64,000 nucleotides of DNA from Deltaproteobacteria bacterium (GTDB taxonomy: Bacteria; Myxococcota_A; Polyangia; Polyangiales; Polyangiaceae): contig JACRCQ010000046.1 in assembly GCA_016218915.1 (NCBI GenBank), positions 89,833-153,832 of the forward strand, written 5' to 3'. Position numbers and translations under genes: made by a program. Every line of letters starts with the position of its first letter. The first letter of the stretch is position 1. Below are positions 44,401 to 54,153 of the stretch, piece after piece. Under the pieces are notes generated by a model. The model was not told where the DNA came from. It did not search any database and saw only the letters and a list, made by a program, of their open reading frames with translations.

Positions 44401-45456
44401 ATGCGGGGGCCGATGCTCTGGTCCGATGCTGCGCGTGGGTTGGTGGTCGTTGCGCTGTGCGTGATCGCCGGATGTGGACGCAGCCCGCAGCAGCAGACCG
44501 GACCGATGCAGCCGGGCGAAGACGGTTCGACGGCGGAGCAGCCAGACGCAGCTTCAGGGTCGGATGGGAGCGGGCCAGGCGAGCGAGATCGATCGATGGC
44601 GCTCCCGGACGGGCTGGTGGCATCCCCTATGCGCACGGCCGGACCGATCACCGTAGATCCGGAGACTTCGAAGGCGTGCCCTGAGGGGATGGTGCTGGTT
44701 TCGGGGGAGTACTGCCCGTTCGTGGGGCATCGGTGCGTGGACTTCATCGACGAGAAGGCGGATCGATGCGCGAAGTACGTTCCGCCGCCATTGTGCGAAG
44801 GGAAGATGGAGCGGCGGCGGTTCTGCGTGGATCGCTACGAATACCCGAACCTGGCAGGGGTCAAGCCGGCGGTGATGATGAGCTGGATCGAGGCGTTCGG
44901 AGCGTGCCGCGCGGAGGGCAAGCGGCTGTGCTTGTCGACGGAGTGGACGATGGCGTGCGAGGGGGCGGAGCGGCTGCCGTATCCCTACGGCTACACGCGG
45001 GACAAGAAGGTGTGCAACATCGATCGGCCGCGGCCAGCGCCGGAGCCGGACATGGATGCGTTCTCGATTCCCCGCAAAACGGGCCGAGAAGTTGCGCGAT
45101 TGGACCTGAGAATCACGAGCGGAGCACTTGAGGGTTGTGTCAGCCCCTTCGGGGTGCAAGACATGACCGGAAACGTCGACGAATGGGTCATCAACGAGCA
45201 GCACTTCGACAAGGTTCTGAAGGAAGGCGAGAAGCCGCCTTTCGTCTCGGGACTCAAGGGTGGTTACTGGGGACCGATCCGAGCGAGGTGCCGTCCGATC
45301 ACGCCATCACACAACGAGTGGTTCCGATTCTACCAGGTCGGATTCCGATGCTGCTCGGACGCGCAGGATGCGCCGGATGGGGTAGCGGAGCGGTACCTGA
45401 AGAAGTTGGGCAACTATCTTCGGAAGACCGGTGCGCCCTCTTCCCCTGCACCCTAG
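44401..45456 (+). CDS. FGE-sulfatase-domain (SUMF1-like) lipoprotein
   Basis: A 351-residue (or 347, from ATG 44413) lipoprotein with lipobox VIAGC. After a linker rich in Pro, Gly and Ser, residues about 90-330 have the formylglycine-generating-enzyme-like fold: PEGMVLVSGEYCPF, CVDRYEYPNLAGV, GKRLCLSTEWTMACEGAERL, PYPYG, FGVQDMTGNVDEWV and the closing VGFRCC. These are the usual conserved parts of this fold. In bacteria many such proteins lack true sulfatase-activating function, and the fold is used as a binding or structural module. A GC-rich upstream region of 160 nt divides it from uvrA. A second FGE-like lipoprotein is encoded at 48306. Confidence 0.85.
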   Translation: MRGPMLWSDAARGLVVVALCVIAGCGRSPQQQTGPMQPGEDGSTAEQPDAASGSDGSGPGERDRSMALPDGLVASPMRTAGPITVDPETSKACPEGMVLVSGEYCPFVGHRCVDFIDEKADRCAKYVPPPLCEGKMERRRFCVDRYEYPNLAGVKPAVMMSWIEAFGACRAEGKRLCLSTEWTMACEGAERLPYPYGYTRDKKVCNIDRPRPAPEPDMDAFSIPRKTGREVARLDLRITSGALEGCVSPFGVQDMTGNVDEWVINEQHFDKVLKEGEKPPFVSGLKGGYWGPIRARCRPITPSHNEWFRFYQVGFRCCSDAQDAPDGVAERYLKKLGNYLRKTGAPSSPAP

Positions 45457-45567
45457 GTTCGACTAGGTTCCCCTCCGTGGTTTGCGCCACGAAATCTACT
45501 TCGCCTACCGTCTCGAAGCACGCCTCTCCGCGAGGCCCTGTGCGAGCCGAAGTGGCGACGTTTTCCA

Positions 45568-45641
45568 GGGCCCATAGCTCAATTGGTCAGAGCCCCCGGC
45601 TCATAACCGGGCCGTTCCTGGTTCGAACCCAGGTGGGCCCA
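45568..45641 (+). tRNA. tRNA with CAU anticodon (probably Ile2, possibly Met)
   Basis: A complete cloverleaf: acceptor stem GGGCCCA (45568-45574) with TGGGCCC (45634-45640) and discriminator A45641; D-arm GCTC-AATTGGTCA-GAGC; anticodon arm CCCGG-CTCATAA-CCGGG (45594-45610), anticodon CAT; T-arm CCTGG-TTCGAAC-CCAGG (45617-45633). The 3' CCA is not encoded. A CAU anticodon in a non-initiator tRNA can be elongator Met or Ile2 (with lysidine). The CCC/GGG acceptor and CCGG-rich anticodon stem favour Ile2, but I cannot settle it by reading. Confidence 0.93.
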
Positions 45642-45697
45642 CGCTTATTCCACCACTGGCCCCTTTGCCACCACAGCCACAGGAGCGTTCATCCAAC

Positions 45698-46426
45698 GTG
45701 AGTATCCGAGAACACATCGCCTGGCTGGAAGATCTTTCCGCACTCGATGCGGAGATACGGCAGCTCGAAGAACAACTGACGCAGGATCGCGATGCACTTG
45801 CCACGCTCAAGAACGAGATGGCGAGGCTCGAAGAGAAGATCGCGGCAGACACCGCCAGCATCGCGGAAATGGGGCGAACGCGAGGAGAGCTGGCAACCGA
45901 GGCGCGGCAGATGACCGCGCAGGTCGAACGGAGCCGAGAGAAGCTCGCGCGTGCGCGCAACGAGCGTGAGCAGAACGCTGCCAGCCGCGAGCTGGAGGAG
46001 CTCCGCCGACTCCAGAAGGATCGCGAGGAGGAGATCGGCAAGCTGGCCATGCTCGAAGCGGCAGCGCAGAAGGGCAAGGAGGAAGCGGAAGCCGAGCGCG
46101 CGAAGCTGGTCGAGCAGCTGTCCTCGAGCGAGAGCAGCACGGGCAACATGCTTGCCGAGATCGAGAAGCAGAGGGACGCGAAGGCCGACCAGCGCAAGCA
46201 GGTGGCGGCGAAGATCCCGCGCAACGTGCTGAGCCGCTACGATGCGATTCGCAAGCGCAAGGGGATTGCGATAGCGCTCACGCAGACCGGCACCTGCCTG
46301 GCCTGTCAGATGTCGCTTCCACCGCAGCTGTTTCAGCGTATCCTGCGGGACGAGGCCCTGGAGTTGTGCCCGTATTGCCAGCGCATCCTGTATTACAAGC
46401 CGCCACCTCAGAAGGAAGACACCTAG
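45698..46426 (+). CDS. C4 zinc-ribbon coiled-coil protein
   Basis: A 242-residue protein. GTG 45698 (VSIREHIAWLEDLSALDAEI) is chosen since a frame back to 45665 lacks a site; AGGAG lies upstream with wide spacing. Residues 1-180 are almost pure coiled coil, rich in Glu/Arg/Lys (for example EELRRLQKDREEEIGKLAML). The end is a C4 zinc ribbon: CLACQMSL...CPYCQRIL, with the sequence RILYY closing it. Such proteins (long coiled coil plus C4 ribbon) are widely conserved in bacteria and are thought to bind nucleic acid or protein. The role is not known. The gene begins 56 nt after the CAU tRNA and is followed at 18 nt by the Ser/Thr kinase. Confidence 0.85.
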   Translation: MSIREHIAWLEDLSALDAEIRQLEEQLTQDRDALATLKNEMARLEEKIAADTASIAEMGRTRGELATEARQMTAQVERSREKLARARNEREQNAASRELEELRRLQKDREEEIGKLAMLEAAAQKGKEEAEAERAKLVEQLSSSESSTGNMLAEIEKQRDAKADQRKQVAAKIPRNVLSRYDAIRKRKGIAIALTQTGTCLACQMSLPPQLFQRILRDEALELCPYCQRILYYKPPPQKEDT

Positions 46427-46444
46427 CCCAGCGGACCGAAATCG

Positions 46445-47770
46445 TTGAAGAGCTGCCCGACCTGTCGCCGCCTGTACCCAGACGATGCGGGATTCTGTCC
46501 CGTCGACGGGATCGAGCTGCGTCCAGCAGCCGATGTCGTCCCGGAGTCCGACAAGGGCGACCCGAGGTTGGGAAGGATGCTGGCGGAGCGCTACCAGATC
46601 CGACGGGTCGTGGCCGATGGCGGGATGGGGCGTGTCTACGAGGCCCTCGACATCACCGAGAACCGAAGGCTCGCCCTCAAGGTGCTGCACGCCAACGTCG
46701 CGCGCGACTCGGTTGCGGTAGAGCGCTTCAAGCGAGAGTTCGAGATCTCCAGGCTGCTTCCGCACGAGCACATCGTCGAGGTGTACGACTTCCAGAAGCT
46801 GCCGGACGAGAGCTACGTGCTCGTGATGGACTACCTGGAAGGCGATGAGCTGCGCAACACGCTCAAGCGCGAGAAGGTGATCCGCCCTGAGCGCGTCGTA
46901 CGCATGCTCAGCCAGCTCGCGATCGGTCTGGACGAAGCGCACCGGCGCAACCTCATCCACCGCGACCTGAAGCCTGACAACATCTTCCTGTGCGGCACGC
47001 GCGAAGGTGACGTCATCAAGCTGCTCGACTTCGGCTCGGTCAAGGACAAGTCCGAAGGCGCCAAGAAGCTCACCGTGATGGGCACCACGATCGGGTCGCC
47101 GTACTACATGTCGCCCGAGCAGGCGCAGGGGCTCGATACGCTCGATGCGCGGGCTGACGTATGGGCGCTGGCAGCGATCACCTACGAAGCGCTGACCGGG
47201 CAGGTGCCTTTCAAGGGCAACAACGGCCCCAGCATCCTGCTGGCGATTCTGACCGAAGACCCGAAGCCGCCTTCGGTGCTCAAGCTGCCGGTGGAGCAGG
47301 CGGCCGCGATCCCGACCACGCTCGATGACGTGCTCGAGGAAGCGTTCGCGAAGAACGTGGCGATGCGGGTGCCCACGGTGGGGTCGTTGGCCGACAGGGT
47401 GGGTCAGGCGTACGGGCTGAGCGGGTCGCATCGCGACTGGGCCTACACGCCCGTGCAAGAGCTCGCTGATCGCATCAACGCGGAGTTGCCCGGATTGCTG
47501 GCGCGCAGGGCTCCCAACGTCGCGGCCGTGGAGACCGATCCATTCGCGGAGGCGGACCCGTTCAAAGCACCGGCGGCGCCCGTGCCGATTCCGCAGGCGC
47601 CACCCATCCCGGGAGCCATGGCTCCGCTGCCGCCGCCCGCGATGAACACCTCGGACTTTCAGGCTGCAGGCGTGCCCAAGGGGCCTCCGCTGTGGATCTT
47701 CGTGGCCTTGGGCCTGGTGCTGCTGTCCGCGGTCACGACCGTGGTGATCACGCTCGCTCTGCGCCGCTAG
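46445..47770 (+). CDS. Ser/Thr protein kinase with N-terminal zinc ribbon and C-terminal membrane anchor
   Basis: A 441-residue kinase. TTG at 46445 is the start because the zinc ribbon is complete there (CPTCRRLYPDDAGFCPVDG). The kinase domain, about residues 50-310, has the Gly-loop VVADGGMGRVYEA, catalytic Lys in RLALKVLHA, HRDLKPDN, DFG as LLDFGSVK and GSPYYMSPEQ in the activation loop, so it should be active. An Ala/Pro-rich linker follows with DPFAEADPF. One membrane segment (FVALGLVLLSAVTTVVITLA) lies at the end, with only Arg/Arg behind. Thus the kinase is cytoplasmic and membrane-tethered without any periplasmic sensor. It is likely to be signalled from inside and could supply phosphothreonine to FHA proteins of the window; this is inference. 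Confidence 0.92.
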   Translation: MKSCPTCRRLYPDDAGFCPVDGIELRPAADVVPESDKGDPRLGRMLAERYQIRRVVADGGMGRVYEALDITENRRLALKVLHANVARDSVAVERFKREFEISRLLPHEHIVEVYDFQKLPDESYVLVMDYLEGDELRNTLKREKVIRPERVVRMLSQLAIGLDEAHRRNLIHRDLKPDNIFLCGTREGDVIKLLDFGSVKDKSEGAKKLTVMGTTIGSPYYMSPEQAQGLDTLDARADVWALAAITYEALTGQVPFKGNNGPSILLAILTEDPKPPSVLKLPVEQAAAIPTTLDDVLEEAFAKNVAMRVPTVGSLADRVGQAYGLSGSHRDWAYTPVQELADRINAELPGLLARRAPNVAAVETDPFAEADPFKAPAAPVPIPQAPPIPGAMAPLPPPAMNTSDFQAAGVPKGPPLWIFVALGLVLLSAVTTVVITLALRR

Positions 47771-47840
47771 CAAGGTCCGTCGCGGCGCCAGCCTTGCGTT
47801 GCCACTTCCGATCCAGCCGGGGTGTCCTAGGATCCTGGCG

Positions 47841-48296
47841 ATGAAAGCCAAGAACTTCTCGCTGCTCGATCGCTCCGGAGCCAAGCGCAGCCTCTCCGAA
47901 TTCAAGGGGAGCTGGGTCGTCGTCTACTTCTATCCCAAGGACTTCACGTCCGGATGCACCCGGGAGGCTTGCGCGTTCCGCGATGCAGCAGGGCCGCTCA
48001 AGAAGCTCGGCGCTGTCGTGATCGGGATCAGCAAGGACAGCGCGGAGTCGCACGCGAAGTTCGACGACAAGCACGAGCTCGGCTTCCTGCTGCTGAGCGA
48101 CCCGGACTGCGCGACGGCCAAGGCGTGGGGCGCCTTTGGGATGAAGAACATGTACGGCAAGAAGGTCGAGGGGGTGAAGCGATCGACGTTCCTGATCGGG
48201 CCTGGGGGCGAGGTCGCGGGCGAGTGGATCGGGGTGAAGGTCGACGGCCACGTGGACGCGGTTGTCGAAGCGCTGCGCGAGGCCAAGAAGAAGTAG
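47841..48296 (+). CDS. bcp: Thioredoxin-dependent peroxiredoxin (BCP/PrxQ)
   Basis: A 151-residue thioredoxin-fold peroxidase that reduces hydroperoxides. The start ATG 47841 gives MKAKNFSLLD. The peroxidatic Cys39 is in FYPKDFTSGCTREACAF and the resolving Cys44 is five residues later, as in the atypical two-Cys BCP subfamily. The family strands DSAESHAKF (with the usual SxD/SxxSH pattern), KAWGAFGMKNMYGKKVEGVK and RSTFLIGPGGEV are present. It is cytoplasmic with no signal peptide. It lies 70 nt after the kinase gene and may be co-transcribed with it, and converges on the FGE-like gene at 48306. Confidence 0.94.
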   Translation: MKAKNFSLLDRSGAKRSLSEFKGSWVVVYFYPKDFTSGCTREACAFRDAAGPLKKLGAVVIGISKDSAESHAKFDDKHELGFLLLSDPDCATAKAWGAFGMKNMYGKKVEGVKRSTFLIGPGGEVAGEWIGVKVDGHVDAVVEALREAKKK

Positions 48297-48305
48297 CGAT
48301 CAGGC

Positions 48306-49476
48306 TCAATCGCCTCGCTTCTTCTTCTTCTTGCGCGGCTCGCCGGCGCGGTCTTCGTCGCCAACGCCGACCTGGCCCCACAGGTACTCGATGCGACGGC
48401 GAAACTGGCCTCGATCGTCGACGCCATACAGGAAGATCGTACGTCGATCGTCGTCGACCTTGATGAGCGGGACCCAGCCGCTGCTCGAGGCGAAGGCCAT
48501 GAAGCGGGGGGACGTGGCGTTGGGACGGGCGATGACGATGCCGCAGGAGGCTCCGGTGCCAGCGCGCGCGCAGCCTGCGCCGACCAGGAGCGATTCGTTG
48601 CCGATCGGATACCAGCGCCAGATCCTGTCCACGCGGAACGGCTCGGTGGCGTTGCGGAGCCGGTCTTGGGGCACGATGCCGGACAATGCAGCGCCGAGCT
48701 CGCGATCGAACCGGAGGGCGACCAGGGGCTCAGGAGCGCGGGTGACGTCGAGCTCGACGATCGCGTCGTTGGCCTCGCCCGCGCAGCAGCGGAATCCGAT
48801 GTCCGAGCGACGAGCCTCCGGGCGGGCGGCGGTGGCGTGGGCGCAGCGTCCTGTGACTTCGCCGGGAATGCCGGAGCCGCCTCGAAGCACAGCGAGCGGT
48901 CGAGGGTCACCTCGTCCCCAGGCGCTATCGGTCCATTCGGCAGCGCCGCCGTGCATGTCGTGCACGTCGAACGGGGAGCGACATCCCACGCGCGAGCCGG
49001 CAGGGAGCAGCGCGGTGGCCCCGGAGCCGCAAGCGTCTGGCCGCCAGATGCTGCCGTACTCGTAGACGCTGCTGTCAGGGCCTTTGCAGGCGCGCTCCCA
49101 TTCGAGCTCGGTGCACAGGCGTTTGGTTGCCTGCTCGCACGCGAGTCGTGCTTCGTCACGCGCGATGTTGGTGGCCTGGATTGCGCCCGGCTCGTTGGGA
49201 AACGGATACTGATCGATGTAGAAGCCGTGCAAGGTGACCGGAACGCCGGGCAACTCGGAGTCGGCGACGCGCGGGAGCCGGTCGACAGGGGTACCTGCCA
49301 CGAAGGTACCTGCAGGGATCCAGACCATGCCCTTGCGCAGCTCGGCCGGTGGCTCGACCTGAGGAAGCGCGACGACCTGGACATCGGTAGGGTCGACGGA
49401 TTGGGAGCGAGAGGGGCACGAAGCGAGCAGGGGGGCGCAGAAGAGGAGCGTCAGGCGGAAGGTCGCACGCAAGCGC

Positions 49477-49484
<8 letters not shown>
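48306..49484 (-). CDS. Second FGE-sulfatase-domain lipoprotein
   Basis: A 392-residue lipoprotein (lipobox LASC near residue 23). The FGE-like domain covers residues about 50-235: KGMVWIPAGTFVAGTPVDRL, VTLHGFYIDQYPFPNEPGA, TKRLCTELEWERACKGPDSS, SPFDVHDMHGGAAEWTDSAW, VLRGGSGIPGEV and the closing SDIGFRCCAG. A further 130 residues without known domain follow and end in a Lys/Arg-rich tail. The extra domain differs from the FGE-like protein at 44401, so they are not simple duplicates. The start codon overlaps the stop of the NtrC-type gene by 8 nt, so it is translated from the same message, which ties its synthesis to a two-component regulator. Confidence 0.85.
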
Positions 49485-50907
<1,423 letters not shown>

Positions 50908-51280
50908 GAGGCACCATAGGAGTTCGCGGTTCGGGGCAGGGCAAGGCAGGGTCGGCGAGCTTGCGCGTGCGGCAGGCAACATAGCGCACTTCGAGCGTGT
51001 TCGACTCCGGTCGGATGCTTGCACGAAAGCGGTGGGAGGGCTGGGAGGGGAGCGGCGCAGGGGAGGCAGGGGAACGAGGAGAGGAGCGCGGGCAAGAAGA
51101 GACCTCTCTTTTACAGGTATTTCGCGTATTCGTGCCAATGCGGAGCAACCATCAACCGATGTGCGCTGGTCGCACCCGGTTGCGAGTTTGTGATAGGTTC
51201 ATGAGCCCTTGTGATAGGGAACAAGCCCGAGCCCCCAGCGAGTCAGTCTGAATCGCGAGGAGCTGGCGGGAGGACGGTCT
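50908..51280. other. Divergent intergenic region before the TPR gene at 51281
   Basis: This contains 373 nt between the NtrC-type gene and the + strand TPR gene, without a supported gene. The middle (51040-51110) is purine-rich on the + strand. Near the right end are two direct repeats described in the next entry. No good sigma-70 or sigma-54 promoter was recognised. Confidence 0.5.
51188..51218 (+). promoter_or_regulatory. Tandem direct repeats TTGTGATAGG, candidate regulator site
   Basis: TTGTGATAGG occurs exactly at 51188-51197 and again at 51209-51218, 21 nt apart (two helical turns), 63 nt upstream of the ATG at 51281. This phasing is typical of two copies of a site bound on one face of the helix. 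The bound protein is unknown. Confidence 0.4.
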
Positions 51281-52189
51281 ATGCGACGCTGGACATACTT
51301 GGTTTGTGGTGCATTGTTGCTTGGTTCAATTGCGACTGTGGCAGCCGGCGACGGGCCGCAGCCGTATCCACAGTGCACGGGCAAGCCGACCGAATCGGAC
51401 CAGAAGGCGGCGAAGAGCCTGTTCACCGCCGGACAGGTCTCGTTCAACGAGGCTGACTACAAGACCGCCATCCAATACTGGCGGGACTCGTACAAGCGGG
51501 ATTGCACGGCGCACCTGCTCCTGTTGAACCTGGCGCGCGCCCACGAGCTGCAAGGCGACAAGCGCGAGGCGGTCCTGGCTCTCAAGACCTATCTCGACCG
51601 TCAGCCCAATTCCCCGGACAAGGCTCAAATCCAGCGCCGAATCGAGAACCTCGAAGCCAGCCTTGGCGGTCCGGTCGCACCGGTCGCGCTTCCAGACGCC
51701 GGGTTGATGAACCCTCCAACGAGTCCAGATGGCGGAGCGACCCCGGTCCCGACCGGCACGGTTGAGCCGGTTCCGACAGGGACTACGCCGCCGGTCAACG
51801 GTCCCTCGACGAGCCGTCCGATCACGCCCTGGTTCGTGGTGGGCGCGGGCGGCGTGCTCACGCTCGTGGGCGGTTACCTGTTCATCAGCGGCAACTCGAA
51901 GATCAGCGATGCGGAGAAGGTCTGCCCGAACCGGCAGTGTCCGGCGAACAACGGCGCGCTGACTGCGGAGGGGCAGGCTGCCAAGGATCTAGGCGACACG
52001 GGTCGATCGAACGTGAAGATCGGCGGTGTGCTCATGGGCGTCGGCTTGGCGGGAGTCGTAGGCGGGCTCGTGTGGCAGTTCGCGTTCAACAAGCCCAAGG
52101 CTGCGCCGGCGAACACAGCATCGATCACGCACCTGGGCCCGTCGGTCGGACAGGGCTTCTCGGGACTATCCGTACAGGGACAGTTCTAG
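51281..52189 (+). CDS. Secreted TPR protein with two C-terminal membrane segments
   Basis: A 302-residue protein with a signal peptide (residues about 1-22). The mature N-terminus has TPR helices (KSLFTAGQVSFNEADYKTAI, HLLLLNLARAHELQGDKREA, VLALKTYLDRQPNSPDKAQI). A Pro/Thr/Gly linker follows, then a hydrophobic segment (WFVVGAGGVLTLVGGYLFIS), a polar loop with two Cys (CPNRQC), a second segment (IGGVLMGVGLAGVVGGLVWQ) and a short tail ending GLSVQGQF. The same plan of TPR, Pro-rich spacer, two hydrophobic segments and Cys-containing loop is seen at 35253, which additionally has a PEGA domain; these appear to be one family. Function is unknown. Confidence 0.78.
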   Translation: MRRWTYLVCGALLLGSIATVAAGDGPQPYPQCTGKPTESDQKAAKSLFTAGQVSFNEADYKTAIQYWRDSYKRDCTAHLLLLNLARAHELQGDKREAVLALKTYLDRQPNSPDKAQIQRRIENLEASLGGPVAPVALPDAGLMNPPTSPDGGATPVPTGTVEPVPTGTTPPVNGPSTSRPITPWFVVGAGGVLTLVGGYLFISGNSKISDAEKVCPNRQCPANNGALTAEGQAAKDLGDTGRSNVKIGGVLMGVGLAGVVGGLVWQFAFNKPKAAPANTASITHLGPSVGQGFSGLSVQGQF

Positions 52190-52274
52190 GCCGCCGATCG
52201 ACTCGAGCCGCAACGCAGGCGTGCGGGCTGCAAGTCCTTGGATGCGGCCTGCGCGCTGACGCTCGCGTCGTGGG

Positions 52275-52865
52275 CTACTTCTTGGAGCCGGGCTTGAAGT
52301 TGAACGGGTAGCGGATGGTGGACTCCATGCCGCGGGTGGACTTCGGGAACTTGAGCGTCTTGAGGGCGTTCATCATGCACCGCTCGAGATCCTCTTCGGT
52401 GATCTCGGACGAGGACTTTTCGATGCCGCCCTCCTTGACGGAGCCGTCGGGCTTGAGCACGAACTTGAGCGTGACCTGCCCTTTGATCCCCGGATGGGCG
52501 GCCAGGCTGGCGTCGTAGCAGGTCCGGAACTTGTCGCGGTTGCTCTGCACGATCGCCTGGTAGTCGCTGATGTTGCGATCGGTCGTCGCAGCATTGCCAT
52601 CGCTCTGAGCGTTGTTCCAAGGCTTTGCGCTCCCAGGAGGCAACGCGACGTCGCCCGAGGTCGCCGGCGTCGCTGCGGCCGTGGCAGAGGATGTCGTTGC
52701 CGCCGCGGGTACTGAGGCAGGCGGCGACGTGTCCGTTGGCGCGGCCGGGCTGGCGCTCGGTGTGGCGCCAGGGGGCGTTGTCGAATGACCGCAGCCGAAG
52801 GCGCTCATCAGCGGGAGTGTGAGGGCGAACGACGAAAGCACGATGACAAATCGGGCGCGTGACAT
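52275..52865 (-). CDS. Lipoprotein with AgmX/PglI-type (TonB-C-like) tail
   Basis: A 196-residue protein with a lipobox Cys at about residue 25 (LMSAFGCGHS). A Pro/Ala/Thr-rich spacer of about 60 residues leads to a C-terminal globular domain (DYQAIVQSNRDKFRTCYDAS, GQVTLKFVLKPDGSVKEGGI, LERCMMNALKTLKFPKSTRG). This is the AgmX/PglI-type C-terminal domain found at the end of GltG in this window, with the same pair of Cys (CYDAS/ERCM) in the same places. Here it is anchored by lipid instead of being joined to an FHA and membrane part. It probably acts in the periplasm by binding a partner. The partner and function are unknown. Confidence 0.8.
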   Translation of the reverse strand: MSRARFVIVLSSFALTLPLMSAFGCGHSTTPPGATPSASPAAPTDTSPPASVPAAATTSSATAAATPATSGDVALPPGSAKPWNNAQSDGNAATTDRNISDYQAIVQSNRDKFRTCYDASLAAHPGIKGQVTLKFVLKPDGSVKEGGIEKSSSEITEEDLERCMMNALKTLKFPKSTRGMESTIRYPFNFKPGSKK

Positions 52866-52974
52866 GGGGCAAGGCTACGACGGATGGGCATCGCTGGTCG
52901 AGTTGGAAGCGAAGGTCGAGCGAGCGGTGGACGCGAGAGGTGATGAACTGGCGGGGTTGCGCTAGGTTGGGGAG

Positions 52975-53442
52975 GTGCGACGCGCGAGGACATGGCTGGT
53001 CATGTTGGTGGCGACGCTGGCTGGCTGCCAGGGATTCGAAGACATTCCGGAATGTGGGGTCGTGCCCGCGGGAGGGTGTCCTACGTCACGCGGTGGCTCG
53101 TGCGATGATCAGGCGTGCGCAGCCATCTACGCGTGCACGGAGAGCGGCTGGGCATTGCGCAAGACCTGCGAGCGCGACGGCGGGGAGGATGCATCGGACG
53201 CTGCGACGGAGCCGGACGGGCCGATGTGCGGGGATGCGGTGACGATGGAGGGGATGGCCGACACGTGCGATCCGAACGAGGTGCTCACGCCGGACTGTCC
53301 GATCCAGGTTGCGCTCGGCTGCCCCGGAACCGCGTGCCTCACAGGCTGCGCAGACTTCTTCGTGTGCCGGACCGACGGGTGGGTGGAAGCGGCGTACTGC
53401 GACGACGTGACGGGCGAGCTTGTGTGGGTCGACGCCTACTGA
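52975..53442 (+). CDS. Cys-rich lipoprotein, uncharacterised
   Basis: A 155-residue protein. The GTG start at 52975 abuts GGGGAGG, so an ATG at 53002 is an alternative; both keep a lipobox (LAGC). The mature part carries many Cys (about 14) in small groups (GGCPTSRGGSCDDQAC, CPGTACLTGCADFFVC), a spacing typical of disulfide-stabilised secreted modules. Two halves look alike (CAAIYACTESGW and CADFFVCRTDGW), suggesting an internal duplication. No domain can be named. It lies between the TonB-tail lipoprotein and the HNH gene, with no obvious operon. Confidence 0.7.
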   Translation: MRRARTWLVMLVATLAGCQGFEDIPECGVVPAGGCPTSRGGSCDDQACAAIYACTESGWALRKTCERDGGEDASDAATEPDGPMCGDAVTMEGMADTCDPNEVLTPDCPIQVALGCPGTACLTGCADFFVCRTDGWVEAAYCDDVTGELVWVDAY

Positions 53443-53470
53443 GCCGGGTGAAGAGGCCAGGGCTCGGTGC

Positions 53471-54046
53471 TCAGCCGACCTTGAGGAACGGCTCCCATTC
53501 CTTGTAGCGTCCCGCGCCGTCGAGCATGATCTCGCGCACGATGCTCCAACGTGGGCGCGCGGCCGGGCGGATCAGGTGCATGCCGGACTGATCCGGCGTG
53601 CGTCCGCCCTTCTTCAGGTTGCAGGGCCTGCATGCGGTCACGAGGTTCTCCCAGGAGTCTTCCCCACCCTGGGAACGCGGCACGACGTGATCGATGTTGA
53701 GCTCGCTCGGGGCCGGGGTTCTGCCGCAGTACTGGCACTGGAACTGGTCGCGGAGCATGACGTTGCGGTGCGACAGGTGGATGATGGTGCGGGGCACGCG
53801 ATCGTAGTGAGCGACGCGCAGCACGCGAGGGACGCGGAGGACGAGGCTCACGGTGGGAACGAGGTCGTCGCCCTTGCGAGCGGGGAGCCGGGCCCAGGAC
53901 CAGAAGTCGAGGCTCTCGCCGGACTCGTCGATCGCCCAGGCTGCGCCGCGAAACAGCAGGCTGAAAGCACGTCGCGCGCTCGTGACCTGCACTGGCTGGA
54001 AGTGCCGGTTGAGCACGAGCACGGCGGTGGTCAGGACGTCGGACAT
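53471..54046 (-). CDS. HNH endonuclease
   Basis: A 191-residue protein from the Met at 54046 (MSDVLTTAVLVLNRHFQPVQ); the frame before it lacks coding character. The nuclease domain is near the middle: CQYCGRTP, then DHVVPRSQGG with the catalytic His, NLVTACRPCN with Asn and the second Cys pair. Both Cys pairs suggest a structural zinc. The N-terminal 90 residues have the typical conserved LNRHFQPVQVTSARRAFSLL of this bacterial family. It is a widespread chromosomal HNH protein without attached phage genes here, and its DNA target is unknown. It is divergent from the exonuclease gene at 54154. Confidence 0.9.
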   Translation of the reverse strand: MSDVLTTAVLVLNRHFQPVQVTSARRAFSLLFRGAAWAIDESGESLDFWSWARLPARKGDDLVPTVSLVLRVPRVLRVAHYDRVPRTIIHLSHRNVMLRDQFQCQYCGRTPAPSELNIDHVVPRSQGGEDSWENLVTACRPCNLKKGGRTPDQSGMHLIRPAARPRWSIVREIMLDGAGRYKEWEPFLKVG

Positions 54047-54153
54047 GGCGTACGAGGTCGATCGCACTATGCATGGTAGCACGAGAAATCTGCAACCCGC
54101 GGCGGCGCGTGGTATTTCATCCGCCACGAGACGGCAGCTGGAAGAGTGGAGAG

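Noticed and set aside
45689..47905. A 738-codon - strand frame
   Set aside because: It covers the zinc-ribbon protein and kinase genes, which have clear motifs on the + strand.
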